From Bin87 sp965219925 (lineage in GTDB: Bacteria; Chloroflexota; Dehalococcoidia; Lucifugimonadales; UBA3495), in NCBI GenBank assembly GCA_965219925.1, contig OZ244795.1, forward strand, positions 1,116,001-1,180,000: a stretch of DNA of 64,000 bases, read 5' to 3'. Both the position numbers and the translations under genes were made by a program. Shown here one piece after another: positions 43,288 through 52,332 of this stretch. The notes under the pieces were generated by a model. That model ran no database searches, was not told the DNA's origin, and was given only the letters and a program-made list of their open reading frames with translations. How positions within the stretch are numbered: position 1 is the first letter of the stretch; the number at the start of each line of letters is the position of its first letter.

Positions 43288-43585
43288 ATGATGACTGAAC
43301 CCGAGGAGAACGTATCAGTTCATGGTCACATCACTGGAGCCGCGAACCCAGACCTAGCAGGGCGCCGGTCACAGAAGTTGCGACGGCTGTCCCCGTTGCG
43401 CACGCCCCGACAGCCCGATGTGCAACCTCTCCTATCCAAAGTTCGCCAACCGGCACCCGGTGTGCAAAGTTTGTGGGCACTGCGTGCTGCGCGGACAGCA
43501 CCAGGATGACGCGTCGGACCTGGACGACCACCCGGTATTCAGCGCCGGCGGCCCAGGGTCCGCAGGGAAACCCAGCCTCAATTGA
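43288..43585 (+). pseudogene. small Cys-rich zinc-ribbon-like gene, probably frameshifted
   Basis: One frame starts MTEPEENVSVHGHITGAANP at 43288. A neighbouring frame reads CDGCPRCARPDSPMCNLSYP then KFANRHPVCKVCGHCVLRG and stops at 43583-43585. The CxxCxxC and CxxCxxC clusters look like a metal-binding protein. Joining the two at about 43378 needs one base change. As it stands, only the part from ATG 43418 (55 residues) would be made. Family not recognised. Confidence 0.4.
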
Positions 43586-43709
43586 GCCGGATGATACTCA
43601 ATCGGCGCCCCCGCTCGTCCTGAGCCAGTCGAAGCATCGCCCCCTGCCATGGCAAGGAGCGCTGGAGACGTGGCGACCCCGGAGCATGTGAATCATCTGA
43701 CTACCACGT

Positions 43710-43765
43710 ATGCTCCCTCCACTACGATGGCGGCGCCAGCTATCGATGCCGCCGTGGCCCGGGTG
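43710..43765 (+). repeat. duplicated fragment of the membrane/charged-repeat gene
   Basis: About 55 bases (TGCTCCCTCCACTACGATGG and onward) are almost identical to 43986-44040 inside the next gene. No intact gene copy surrounds the fragment, so it looks like debris of a partial duplication. The space 43586-43782 otherwise holds nothing recognisable. Confidence 0.7.
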
Positions 43766-43782
43766 CCGTCGCCGGTCAACAG

Positions 43783-44232
43783 CTAGGCCGCCGGATTCTG
43801 ACCGTTGGTCCGGGGTGGAGGTTCGGTAAACGGCTCTCCCCGATCTTCGGCGTCAATCCTTCGCTGGTTCCATTCCATCCAGAGTTGGTGGATCTCATGG
43901 CGCCCTTCCTCGCGGCCTTCTTCCCGGCCTTCCTCGCGGCCTCTCTCTCTAGCCCGCTGCCTGATCATCGCCCCGATTACCATGTCTGCTCCCTCCACTA
44001 CGATGGCGGCGCCAGCTATCGATGCCGCCGCGGCCCGGGTGGCCTGGTCTATTGCCACCCGTGTGATCTCGTGCCATGTGCCCACATCCCCCACCGTCAC
44101 CGCGGACCAGGTACCGATGGTTGTTAATGATATGGCGCCTACACTGAATATACCAAAGAACCACGGAATAGTCCGCGACGCAATGCTGGGAACGCCGATG
44201 CGAATGCCCGAATTTTGCCCTTCTGTTGCCAT
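43783..44232 (-). CDS. membrane protein with REEG repeats
   Basis: 149 residues. Two hydrophobic stretches (IPWFFGIFSVGAISLTTIG and AAAASIAGAAIVVEG) are followed by a charged helix with the repeat REEG-REEG-REEG near residue 105 and a Pro-rich end. Similar membrane-plus-charged-repeat proteins lie at 46834 and 60421. Function unknown; the charged repeat would form a cytoplasmic helix. Confidence 0.6.
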   Translation of the reverse strand: MATEGQNSGIRIGVPSIASRTIPWFFGIFSVGAISLTTIGTWSAVTVGDVGTWHEITRVAIDQATRAAAASIAGAAIVVEGADMVIGAMIRQRARERGREEGREEGREEGRHEIHQLWMEWNQRRIDAEDRGEPFTEPPPRTNGQNPAA

Positions 44233-44322
44233 GCCCAGCGACTATTGTGCATATTGGCGTCCCCGCGGGCAACCGGCTGCTGTCATCACTTACTGCTGCC
44301 GGCGGCGGTTCCTGACTCCAAA

Positions 44323-44358
44323 AGAAAGCGGCCCCGACTACGGGCGGGGCCGCTTTCT
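44323..44358 (-). terminator. intrinsic terminator of the xanthine-dehydrogenase-type gene
   Basis: A 13-bp perfect stem AGAAAGCGGCCCC / GGGGCCGCTTTCT with a 10-nt loop, 22 bases past the stop codon. On the minus strand the stem is followed by a short T run (TTT after CTTTCT). Confidence 0.75.
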
Positions 44359-44379
44359 TGAGTCTGCCGTACTGCCGGG

Positions 44380-46641
44380 TTACCCGCCGTTCTGGTTCCA
44401 GAGTTCTTGCAGCACTGCGCCCGGGGACATGGGCAGCGAACCCATACGGACTCCCAGAGCATCGTGAATAGCGTTAGCAATGGCAGCCATCGGTGGCACA
44501 ATCGGCACCTCGCCGACCCCGCGAACGCCAAACGGATGACCCGGATTGGCCTTTTCCACGATCACAGTCTCAATCATCGGCAAATCCAGGCTGGTGGGCA
44601 TCCGGTAGTCCAGGAAGCTGGAGTTGACCATATTGCCGTCGTCGCTCATGAAGTATTCTTCATTGAGAGCCCAGCCGATTCCCTGCACGGCTCCGCCCTG
44701 CATCTGCCCCTCAACGTAGCTGGGGTGAACCGCCTTGCCGGCATCCTGCACGGCTGTGTACCGCAGAATCTCCACCTTGCCGGTTTCGGGATCAACCTCG
44801 ACGTCCACAACATGCGTTCCGAATGCGCTGCCCACCCCGGGCGGGTTGACGCTCACCTGTGCGGAGATCGGGCCGCCGGTCCGTCCCAGCTGCGAGGCCA
44901 GCTCCTTGAAGGACATCTGCAAGTCCTCGTCGGAGTTGTGCTTGAAGACACCGTCAGCCAGGTCGATCTCGTTGGGATCTTTATCCCAAATTTGCGCGGC
45001 GCGATCAATCATCTTGCTTTTGATTTCCTGGGCGCAGTCATGCGCAGCCCAGCCGGTGGCAAACGTCGTGCGGCTGCCGCCGGTCAGGAAGGTAAAGCCG
45101 ACGGAATCGGTGTCCGCGACGCTGGGACGAACGTCCTCAGCGGGTATGCCCAGCACCTCTGCCGCCTGCATGCTCAGCGATGCCCGGGTGCCGCCGATGT
45201 CGGTCGATCCTTCCACCAGGCCAATGGTGCCGTCTGAATGCACGCTGATGCTGGCGCTGGAGGCGAGGCCCACGTTAAACCAGAATCCGGTGGCGACACC
45301 GCGACCACGGTTGGGCCCGGACAACTCCGACTTGTAGTGGTCGGTGTCTTGCGCGGCCTCCAGGGTTTCGATGTTGCCGATCACCGGAAATTCTGGGCCG
45401 TCCACCCGGCGCGTTCCCTCCTTGCTGGCGTTCTTGAGGCGAAATTCCAGCGGGTCCATGCCGCACTTGCGCGCCAGTTCATCAACGATCTGCTCGCCGC
45501 CAAAGGCGGATATCGGGGCTCCTGGAGCCCGGTAAGCGGCGACGCGCGGTTTGTTGGTAACTACGTCATAGCCCTCTGCGCGCTGATTGGGAATTTCGTA
45601 GGGAGCAAATACACACTGTGCGCCGGCCGTAACCTGCGAGCCCGGATATGCGCCCGCTTCGTAACAGAGCACAGCGTCCGCTGCCACGATGGTGCCGTCG
45701 CTCTTGGCGCCCATCTTCACCTTGAACCAGGAACCGGACGTGGGGCCGGTCGACTCGAACGTTTCGGTGCGGGTCATCAGCATCTTCACGGGACTGCCGG
45801 TTTTCCTGGACAACAGCGCGGCCAGCGGTTCCAGGTACAGCGGAATCTTGCCGCCGAACCCGCCGCCAATCTCCATGGGCACGACCTTGATCTGCGAAAC
45901 GGAGATTTCAAGCACGCCGGCGAGGGCGTCGCGCGTCGTGAAAGCGCCCTGAGTGCTGGTCCACACGGTCAGGTAGCCATCGGTGTTCCACAGCGCCGCG
46001 GCGTTCTGCGGCTCAATGTAACCCTGGTGGACGGTTCGGGTGCTGAATTCCCGCTCCACGACGTGATCGGCGTCGGCAAACCCCTGCTCAATATCACCCT
46101 GCTCGTAAACGAAGCGAGTGGCGATGTTGCTGTGCTTGTCGGTGGCCTCTCCGAATTCGGTGGTGGTCAGATCGTCGTGCAGCAGTTCAGCATCATCCTT
46201 CATCGCCTCCAAAACGTTGGAGTTGGCTCGCAGTACCTCGTACTCCACCCTGATGAGCTCAACCGCTTCCTCAGCCACGTGTACCGAGTCGGCCGCCACG
46301 GCCGCGATGGGATGGCCGCGGTATAGCGCCTTGGATCCCGCCAGCACGTTATCGCTGTTGGCTCGGGCCGACAGCGAAGGACTGTCCTTGCCGGCGATGG
46401 GCAGGTCGGCTCCGGTAACCACCGCCCGCACGCCGGGCAGAGCCTCGGCTGCTGAGGTGTCGATGGACTTGATGCGCGCGTGGGCGTGGGGACTCCGGAG
46501 CACCTTGCCGTGGAGCATCCCGGTCATGGCAAAGTCGCCGCCGTATTTGGCGCGCCCGGTTACTTTGTCGGCGCCGTCGTGGCGGATCGGCCGCGTCCCG
46601 ACGACGTTGTAGTTGGTATTGGAGAGCACGACATTCGCCAT
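44380..46641 (-). CDS. xanthine dehydrogenase family molybdopterin-binding subunit
   Basis: 753 residues, the large Mo-cofactor subunit. VTGRAKYGGDFAMTGMLHGK starts the a/b hammerhead domain; VVPMEIGGGFGGKIPLYLEP is the cofactor loop, AAYRAPGAPISAFGGEQ a substrate/cofactor loop, and GVRGVGEVPIVPPMAAIANA contains the catalytic Glu. The active-site loop AYRAPGAP lacks the AYxCSFR of form I CO dehydrogenase, so another hydroxylase is likely. The FAD and 2Fe-2S subunits are not adjacent. Substrate unknown. Usual length for the family. Confidence 0.92.
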   Translation of the reverse strand: MANVVLSNTNYNVVGTRPIRHDGADKVTGRAKYGGDFAMTGMLHGKVLRSPHAHARIKSIDTSAAEALPGVRAVVTGADLPIAGKDSPSLSARANSDNVLAGSKALYRGHPIAAVAADSVHVAEEAVELIRVEYEVLRANSNVLEAMKDDAELLHDDLTTTEFGEATDKHSNIATRFVYEQGDIEQGFADADHVVEREFSTRTVHQGYIEPQNAAALWNTDGYLTVWTSTQGAFTTRDALAGVLEISVSQIKVVPMEIGGGFGGKIPLYLEPLAALLSRKTGSPVKMLMTRTETFESTGPTSGSWFKVKMGAKSDGTIVAADAVLCYEAGAYPGSQVTAGAQCVFAPYEIPNQRAEGYDVVTNKPRVAAYRAPGAPISAFGGEQIVDELARKCGMDPLEFRLKNASKEGTRRVDGPEFPVIGNIETLEAAQDTDHYKSELSGPNRGRGVATGFWFNVGLASSASISVHSDGTIGLVEGSTDIGGTRASLSMQAAEVLGIPAEDVRPSVADTDSVGFTFLTGGSRTTFATGWAAHDCAQEIKSKMIDRAAQIWDKDPNEIDLADGVFKHNSDEDLQMSFKELASQLGRTGGPISAQVSVNPPGVGSAFGTHVVDVEVDPETGKVEILRYTAVQDAGKAVHPSYVEGQMQGGAVQGIGWALNEEYFMSDDGNMVNSSFLDYRMPTSLDLPMIETVIVEKANPGHPFGVRGVGEVPIVPPMAAIANAIHDALGVRMGSLPMSPGAVLQELWNQNGG

Positions 46642-46833
46642 AAAGCACCTCGCGATGTGTCAGGTTGGCGTGGCATTGAGACCTAGCGGTATGTGACCGG
46701 CAGCAGTCCCGCCGCATCGGTAAGTTTCGCTATTCTTGGGGCCCGATTTTAGCACACACATCGGCGCTATCCCAACCCCGGCGGGTTTGGCCGATCTGGC
46801 CGTTCCGTCTAACATTAGTATCAAGGCGATGCA

Positions 46834-47305
46834 ATGATTGACACTGTATTGTCCCACCTGCTTGAATCCATACGCAAGTACACGGCATTTCGGGCCTGGT
46901 TCGCCGAAGTCCTGCTGCTGTTTACCGTCCTCACACTGGCACGAATTGGCGCCGCGGTCTGGGATGGCGCAGTGTTGGGCAACGCAACGTACTGGGTCGC
47001 CTGGTGGGCAGCTTATGATAGCATCGGATCGTTTGCCGATGACTCGGTGGCTTTGGCGATAGCGCTAACCGCTCTGATGGAAGGAGTCACTATGTTTCTA
47101 GCAAAAAAAACGCTTCCGCATTATCCGTGAGGACAGCCTCGAGGAGGGCAAGGAGATAGGCCGCGAGGAAGGCCTTGAGGAAGGCCGGGCCGAATCCGCC
47201 GCCGCAATTCAGGAACTGCGAGAAGAAATCCGACGGCTGCGCAATGGAGCCAACGGTGCAGACGGCGCCAATCAGGCCAACTCGCCGACCAACTCGCAGG
47301 AGTAG
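46834..47305 (+). CDS. membrane protein with EEG repeats, frame broken at an A8 run
   Basis: The first frame (46834-47130, 98 residues) has hydrophobic segments (WFAEVLLLFTVLTLARIGAA and SVALAIALTALMEGVTMFLA) and runs into AAAAAAAA at 47103-47110, after which it stops quickly. One A fewer continues KKRFRIIREDSLEEGKEIGR, then EEGLEEGRAESAAA and a Glu/Arg helix to a TAG at 47303-47305, giving a 156-residue protein. Either the run has mutated or was misread, or polymerase slippage yields both forms. Confidence 0.6.
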
Positions 47306-47310
47306 CTACT

Positions 47311-47604
47311 ATGTTCCTGGCTAGAAAACGTCTCCGTCTTGCTCGTGCGGAAGGCTTTGCCGAGGGGTTGGCGCGATCGTTGGCCGAAGCAGGCCCGGAG
47401 CAACTCGCCGCTGGCCTTGCCTCCGCACGTCAGAAAGCCATCAGCAAAGGCGATTTTGACCTCGCCGACGCTTTGCGTGATCTACAGCGACGCTTTGGCC
47501 TCCCGATAGATGTCGGTTCCCAATCTGCGACAATAGCAGAACGGGAGGCCAGAGTCCGGCAACTTGAAGAGGAAAACCGGCAGTCGCGCAACCAGGCTAG
47601 CTGA
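47311..47604 (+). CDS. small coiled-coil protein starting MFLARKR
   Basis: 97 residues: MFLARKRLRLARAEGFAEGL, an Ala-rich helix, and a C-terminal Glu/Arg coiled coil (EREARVRQLEEENRQSRNQ). Its start resembles the MFLAKKR junction of the preceding gene, five bases upstream, so the two may share origin and transcript. Function unknown. Its end overlaps the convergent oxidoreductase gene by 8 bases. Confidence 0.5.
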   Translation: MFLARKRLRLARAEGFAEGLARSLAEAGPEQLAAGLASARQKAISKGDFDLADALRDLQRRFGLPIDVGSQSATIAEREARVRQLEEENRQSRNQAS

Positions 47605-48631
47605 GCGGCAAGGGCGGCTGCCACAGTTTCCCGGTGTCGTTGACCGTGATGGAGTCCACCCACTTTACCCAATCGTAGCCCCGTTTGTGGGGCTCCACCA
47701 TACGCGCCGGAAAACCGTGGCCCGGAGAGAGCGGTGCGCCACCTACGCGGTCGGCCAGAATGCTGCGGCTTGCTTCATCCAGCGAGTAGCGGCGAAAATA
47801 TCCGGTGCGCGAGCGTATGGTAATGCTGCCCGCGCCGGGTTTCAGCCGCGCGCGATCCAGCAACGCCGTAACCGGTACCCCCTGCCATTCGCGCGTGGTA
47901 TACCAGCCTCCCGTGCAGTCCAGCGTTGCCGCAAGGCTATGTTGCGGCAAGCCCTGAAACTCGTTGATGTCCAGCTCGTACGGATTTTCCACGTGGCCGT
48001 CAACGCGCAGGCGCCATTGGTCGCGGCCAACGTATGGAACCCGGTCGTTCAGCCACATGGTAACCGGAAAGTCATCGCCGCCTTCAGGATACGAACCGGT
48101 GTAACGCCGGGATGCTCCCGGGCCGGCCGTCAGAATGTTGGTCAGTTCGGCTGTCCGCCACAGCATGAACCCGGCCAGCGCCAGCCCGACAACCCGCAAA
48201 ACGTTGCGCCGGTCGGCAATATACCGTCTGCGAAGACTGATGCGATGTTGCAGCGAATGCCAGACCAGCAACGGCAACAGCAGCAGCGCCAGGTTCAGGT
48301 GGATGGTGGCGCCGGAGAATCCCAGGAAGCTGTAGTACCCGAAGTGACTCCAGGCCAGGCCCAGCCCCAGTACCGTCAGCAGTCCCGCCAGCAACGCAGC
48401 CGAGCCTAGCATCAGGGAACGTGAACCCTGCCAGTTGTGCGCCGACTTGACGGAACCCAGGATGTTCCGCGACTTCCAGATGAACAGGGCCAGGATCGCA
48501 AAACCAAAAATCCGGTGCAGATGCATGGCAGCAATCCACTCCGGATTGGAATGCGTCAGCCCCAGGTAGCCGGTAACCAGCTCGGCAGCCACCAGGACGA
48601 TGAGGAGTATGTTAGCCCAGGGGTAGCGCAT
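47597..48631 (-). CDS. membrane cytochrome b-like / sulfite-oxidase-type molybdopterin protein
   Basis: A 344-residue fusion. Residues 1-165 have about four membrane helices with possible haem-ligand His residues (MHLHRIFGFAIL, ATIHLNLAL, WHSLQHR). Residues 175-344 are the oxidoreductase molybdopterin-binding domain, with the Mo-ligand Cys in ATLDCTGGWYTTREW followed by QGVPVTALLDRA and HGFPARMVEPHKRGYDWVKW. It probably moves electrons between a membrane quinone/haem and a Mo centre, analogous to MsrPQ in one chain. Substrate unknown. Confidence 0.85.
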   Translation of the reverse strand: MRYPWANILLIVLVAAELVTGYLGLTHSNPEWIAAMHLHRIFGFAILALFIWKSRNILGSVKSAHNWQGSRSLMLGSAALLAGLLTVLGLGLAWSHFGYYSFLGFSGATIHLNLALLLLPLLVWHSLQHRISLRRRYIADRRNVLRVVGLALAGFMLWRTAELTNILTAGPGASRRYTGSYPEGGDDFPVTMWLNDRVPYVGRDQWRLRVDGHVENPYELDINEFQGLPQHSLAATLDCTGGWYTTREWQGVPVTALLDRARLKPGAGSITIRSRTGYFRRYSLDEASRSILADRVGGAPLSPGHGFPARMVEPHKRGYDWVKWVDSITVNDTGKLWQPPLPLS

Positions 48632-48661
48632 GGGAACGAAAACGCCGGGATCGTGGGCAGC

Positions 48662-49987
48662 TCAGGCGGAGGAACGACGCTTCAGGGCGACCGCCACGGC
48701 CACCAATATAACCAGGGCCAACGCTACGAGTGCGCTGGGCAGCAAGGTTCCTCGTTGGGGGGCCTCATCGCCGCTTCCCGCGACGGGGAGAGCCGGCGTA
48801 TCCGCTGGGGTCGCCCCGCTTTCGACACTACCGCTTTGATCAGGCAGATCCGGTTGGCCGGCGATGTTGCGGCCTTGCTCGCTGCTAACCGTTGGGGCTC
48901 CGCTCCGGGAAGCCTCGGCTCGCTCACAGTCATACAGACCGGTCATGTTGGACAGGTCGTGAATGTTGGAAACGTCCGCAAGTTGCGGGTCATAATCAAA
49001 CACCGGGTCAACGGTCATCTCGGCCGGAGATATTACGGTGTTCAGGCGGGTTACATAGGAGTAGCTGCTGCGCAACTGTTGCAGCAGCGGGTGGGTAACC
49101 GGCAATCGATTGGTGGGAGAAGCATATTCGGTGACGAATGCCTGGCCGCGATACTCATCGGCCCGCGCGCTCATCAACTGTCGGTAGTTGCTGGTCCTGC
49201 CGAAACTGGAAAAGGTCAACTCCTCGTCGGCGATTTCCATTTTGGCGTAGTTGACGGGAACGGCTTGATTGTCGGAGAAAAACCACACCATAACCGCCAT
49301 GTCGGGGTTGGCGGCCACTGCGGTGAGGCGCAGGGGAATCATTGGCCGCTCCGCCGGGTAGGTCACCTTGACCGGCTCTACGTCCTGGTCGCCGGAGTCG
49401 GGCAAAAGACGCATGGCCAGGAACGCGAACCCCTCAGCCACGTACACCTCAATCAGCGGCTCCATCTCCGGAGTAACCCGGTACTCGTTATCCCGCAGCC
49501 ACGTAATCAGCGCCTCCGGGTCTTCGGAACCGATGACATCCGACCAGTATGGCCCCACCTCACCGCTGGCAAAGACTTCCACCGCGGCGCTTTCGGCCAT
49601 CGCCATCGGGATCGAAGTTGCGGAAAATTGCTGAGCGCATTCGGGCGGCGGAGGAGGAATGAATACCGGGTCGGTGGCAACTTCCAGCTCGGTGAAGGCA
49701 GCCATGCCGTCTTCCGGCACTGCTATGTCGTCCAGGGAAATGGCTTGGGGCAAGGGTAGAATCCAGGAAAAGTCCGGCGCCGAGCCAGTGTACTGAATCT
49801 GGATATAGGCAGAGACGGTGCCATCCCCGTTTTGAGTAAAAATTATTCTTTCCGCGTTCTGGTCGATGGGAGAGTTCTGGCAAAAGAACCCACCGCAAGC
49901 CCAAGCCGGCTGGGCCATACCCGCCAGAAGGATGACCACGCCCGCAGCCAGGACCAACACTCCCGCAAACCACGCCCCTATTCCCAT
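48662..49987 (-). CDS. DUF2330 family exported membrane protein
   Basis: 441 residues. An N-terminal signal-like helix (WFAGVLVLAAGVVILLAGMA) is followed by AWACGGFFCQNSPIDQNAER, the DUF2330 start, with FSWILPLPQAISLDDIAVP typical of the family. A C-terminal helix (LLPSALVALALVILVAVAVA) with KRRSS is a membrane anchor, so most of the protein faces outside. Function unknown. A start 57 bases upstream is possible but less signal-like. Confidence 0.8.
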   Translation of the reverse strand: MGIGAWFAGVLVLAAGVVILLAGMAQPAWACGGFFCQNSPIDQNAERIIFTQNGDGTVSAYIQIQYTGSAPDFSWILPLPQAISLDDIAVPEDGMAAFTELEVATDPVFIPPPPPECAQQFSATSIPMAMAESAAVEVFASGEVGPYWSDVIGSEDPEALITWLRDNEYRVTPEMEPLIEVYVAEGFAFLAMRLLPDSGDQDVEPVKVTYPAERPMIPLRLTAVAANPDMAVMVWFFSDNQAVPVNYAKMEIADEELTFSSFGRTSNYRQLMSARADEYRGQAFVTEYASPTNRLPVTHPLLQQLRSSYSYVTRLNTVISPAEMTVDPVFDYDPQLADVSNIHDLSNMTGLYDCERAEASRSGAPTVSSEQGRNIAGQPDLPDQSGSVESGATPADTPALPVAGSGDEAPQRGTLLPSALVALALVILVAVAVALKRRSSA

Positions 49988-50096
49988 GCTTGCACCTCTG
50001 ACATACTGATGCGACTGATGCGGAAATGCTGCTCCAGCCTTCATGTCATTCTATTTTGACAGATTGAACTGATTGTAATGAGAAAATTGCGAACTT

Positions 50097-50199
50097 GTCA
50101 TTGCGACCCCGCACTTGATACGGGGGCGGCAATCTCGTCGCTGAAACATCCGCCATTGCTGCAACGGGATTGCCACGTCGCTACGCTCCTCGCAATGAC
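50097..50199. repeat. R1 repeat
   Basis: Arms GTCATTGCGACCCC and CTCCTCGCAATGAC with a CCGCCATTGCTG centre. It lies in the space between the DUF2330 and Uma2 genes. Confidence 0.7.
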
Positions 50200-50293
50200 A
50201 GAAAGCAGGGACTGGAGTTCCGCAATTTTCTGATTGTAATACGAGGCAGTTAGTTTTTTGGATTGGTGGCTGTGTCGTGCTTGAAGGTGTGCC

Positions 50294-50857
50294 TCACAGC
50301 TCAAAAATATCCCGCACCGGGCAGGTGAAGCCGGGCAGCGCCGGGTCCAGATTCAGCGTGTCATCCTCAGTCAGCGTTTGCGGTGGGCCGTCGGCGGGGA
50401 GAGCCACTACCGTGCGGGTTTCCGGGTCAACCAGCAGCGCCAGGCGGACGCCGTAGCGCAACCACATCTGGGCCTTGTCGTTCACCGCAACCGGTCGGTC
50501 ATTGGGCGAGATTATTTCAACCACCAGGTCGGGAACCACCTCGGAATAGCCGCGAACCCGCACGTCCAGCGGCAGCTTTTCAGCAGAGATAAAAGCCACG
50601 TCAGGTTCACGTACCGTGTCCGGGTTGCGATCCAGCCAGATGCCAACGTCAGTGCCGACTACCCGCCCCAACCGGCCGGCTTTGACGAAGCCGCCAATCA
50701 AAATGATCAGGTTGGCGGCGATTTCGCCATGTTCCAGTCCTGCTCCCACGATTTCGTGCAGCACTCCCCGTATCAATTCTCCCCGGACGCCCTCACTGTA
50801 CAGACGCAAAAGGTCGTCTGCGGTAAGCAGTTTCGCTGTCGTCCTTGCCGTAGTCAT
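50294..50857 (-). CDS. Uma2 family endonuclease (DUF820)
   Basis: 187 residues, the fourth Uma2 gene of the window. LLTADDLLRLYSEGVRGELI, REPDVAFISAEKLP and VVPDLVVEIISPNDRPVAVN are the family blocks with the PD-(D/E)XK-type acidic residues. Stands alone. Confidence 0.85.
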   Translation of the reverse strand: MTTARTTAKLLTADDLLRLYSEGVRGELIRGVLHEIVGAGLEHGEIAANLIILIGGFVKAGRLGRVVGTDVGIWLDRNPDTVREPDVAFISAEKLPLDVRVRGYSEVVPDLVVEIISPNDRPVAVNDKAQMWLRYGVRLALLVDPETRTVVALPADGPPQTLTEDDTLNLDPALPGFTCPVRDIFEL

Positions 50858-50882
50858 AGCCGGTGAACCGCCTTGCCATCAT

Positions 50883-51005
50883 CAGGGCATTTTCAAAGTC
50901 CTCCGACCCCCCGCTCATGGTGAGCTTGTCGAACCATCGGCGACCGTCCTTCGACAGGCTCAGGACGAGCGGGTGTTTGGTTTCCACAACTTTGAAAAGG
51001 CCCTG
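50883..51005. mobile_element. degenerate MITE related to the 124-bp element
   Basis: 123 bp with ends CAGGGCATTTTCAAAGT and, on the other strand, CAGGGCCTTTTCAAAGT (16 of 17 match). The inner hairpin (CCGCTCATGGTGAGCTTGTC to GACGAGCGGG) is the same as in the 124-bp elements, but the outer ends differ apart from CAGG and CAAAGT. No target duplication is visible. Confidence 0.65.
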
Positions 51006-51081
51006 TGTCTGCATTGATGGCGGCATTATACACACCGGCCCCGTGGTACACTCGGCGGCAATCATTCATGCGGAGATTATC

Positions 51082-52323
51082 ATGCAACCCCTATCCGACC
51101 TGCGTGTACTGGCCGTTACGGTGTTTTTGGCCGGCCCCTTTTTGAGTATGACCCTGGCCCGGTTTGGCGCCGAGGTCATCAAGGTCGAGATACCGGGCCG
51201 CGGCGATCCGGTGCGAGGCAATGGCCCCTTCGCCGGGCCGGACGGTATCCACAGCGAACAGCGTTCCGAGCAGCACATCGCCACCCGGTTCCTCAAGCGC
51301 AGCCAGGGCGTCAAGAGCATCACCCTCGACCTGAAAAATTCCCAGGGACGGGAGCTGTTCCTGCAGATGGCGCGGCAATCGGACGTGGTGCTGGAGAACC
51401 TGGCTCCCGGCTCCATGACCCGCCTAGGATTGGGCTACGACGACGTTGCGGCAATTAATCCCGGCATCATCTACGCCAGCATCTCCGGCTACGGACAAAC
51501 CGGCCCCTACGCTCATCAGCCGGCCCACGATCCTCAAATCCAGGGCATGAGCGGCCTCATGGACATCAACGGCGAACCCGACGGCCCGCCCACCCGCGTC
51601 GGTTTCTATATCGGCGACCTGGTTACGCCCATGTTCGCCGCCACCAGCATCCTAGCCGCCCTGCGCGAGAAAGAACGCACCGGCAAGGGTTGTTATCTGG
51701 ATGTCTCCATGATGGACACCCTGGCGTCCCTGATGCTGATGGAGAACCTGGAGGAAGACATGGCGGCCGGCATACCCCTGCGCACCGGCAACAACAGCCG
51801 CAGCGGCCCCACCGGCCAGTACCACGCCAGCGACGGCGCAATCATCATTACCGCCGCCAGCGATGACCAGTGGCGCCGCCTGTGCAACGCCATCGGCACG
51901 CCCGAGTTGATCGAAGACGAGCGGTTTGCCCGGTATCAGGTTCGGTCGGAGAACGCCGCGCCGGCACGGGCCGAAGTGCAGGCTCGCATCGGCGGTATGA
52001 CCCGAGACGAGGCGCTGGCATGTCTGTCCGCCGGCGATGTGCCCTGCGCTCCGGTGCGCACGGTGCCGGAGATTCTGGCCGACCCGCACTTCCGCGACCG
52101 GGGCGCGCTGCGACCCATGCGCAACGCTGCCATATCCACCGGGGTCGGCGACGGCGAAGTGGACGAGGTGGTTGCCGGATTTCCGGTGCTGTTCGATGGC
52201 AAACCGCTGCCCGATGTTCCCGGCGCCCCGTCGCTTGGAATGCACAACGCCGAAGTCCTGGCCCAACTGTGCGGCGTGGATGAATCCGGGCTGGAACGAC
52301 TGAGGGCGGAGGGGGTTGTGTAG
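51082..52323 (+). CDS. CaiB/BaiF family CoA-transferase
   Basis: A 413-residue class III CoA-transferase. LRVLAVTVFLAGPFLSMTLA, FGAEVIKVEIPGRGDPVRG, VKSITLDLKNSQGRELFLQM and LENLAPGSMTRLGLGYDDV are the characteristic blocks, with the catalytic Asp expected in the LDVSMMDTLAS region. It transfers CoA between carboxylic acids; the acid is unknown. The CitE-like lyase gene starts 232 bases downstream, suggesting a shared acyl-CoA pathway. Confidence 0.9.
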   Translation: MQPLSDLRVLAVTVFLAGPFLSMTLARFGAEVIKVEIPGRGDPVRGNGPFAGPDGIHSEQRSEQHIATRFLKRSQGVKSITLDLKNSQGRELFLQMARQSDVVLENLAPGSMTRLGLGYDDVAAINPGIIYASISGYGQTGPYAHQPAHDPQIQGMSGLMDINGEPDGPPTRVGFYIGDLVTPMFAATSILAALREKERTGKGCYLDVSMMDTLASLMLMENLEEDMAAGIPLRTGNNSRSGPTGQYHASDGAIIITAASDDQWRRLCNAIGTPELIEDERFARYQVRSENAAPARAEVQARIGGMTRDEALACLSAGDVPCAPVRTVPEILADPHFRDRGALRPMRNAAISTGVGDGEVDEVVAGFPVLFDGKPLPDVPGAPSLGMHNAEVLAQLCGVDESGLERLRAEGVV

Positions 52324-52332
52324 GGGGAAGAC

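Noticed and set aside
44407..46326. Long plus-strand ORFs opposite the xanthine-dehydrogenase-type gene
   Set aside because: High-GC shadow frames; the minus strand carries all family motifs.
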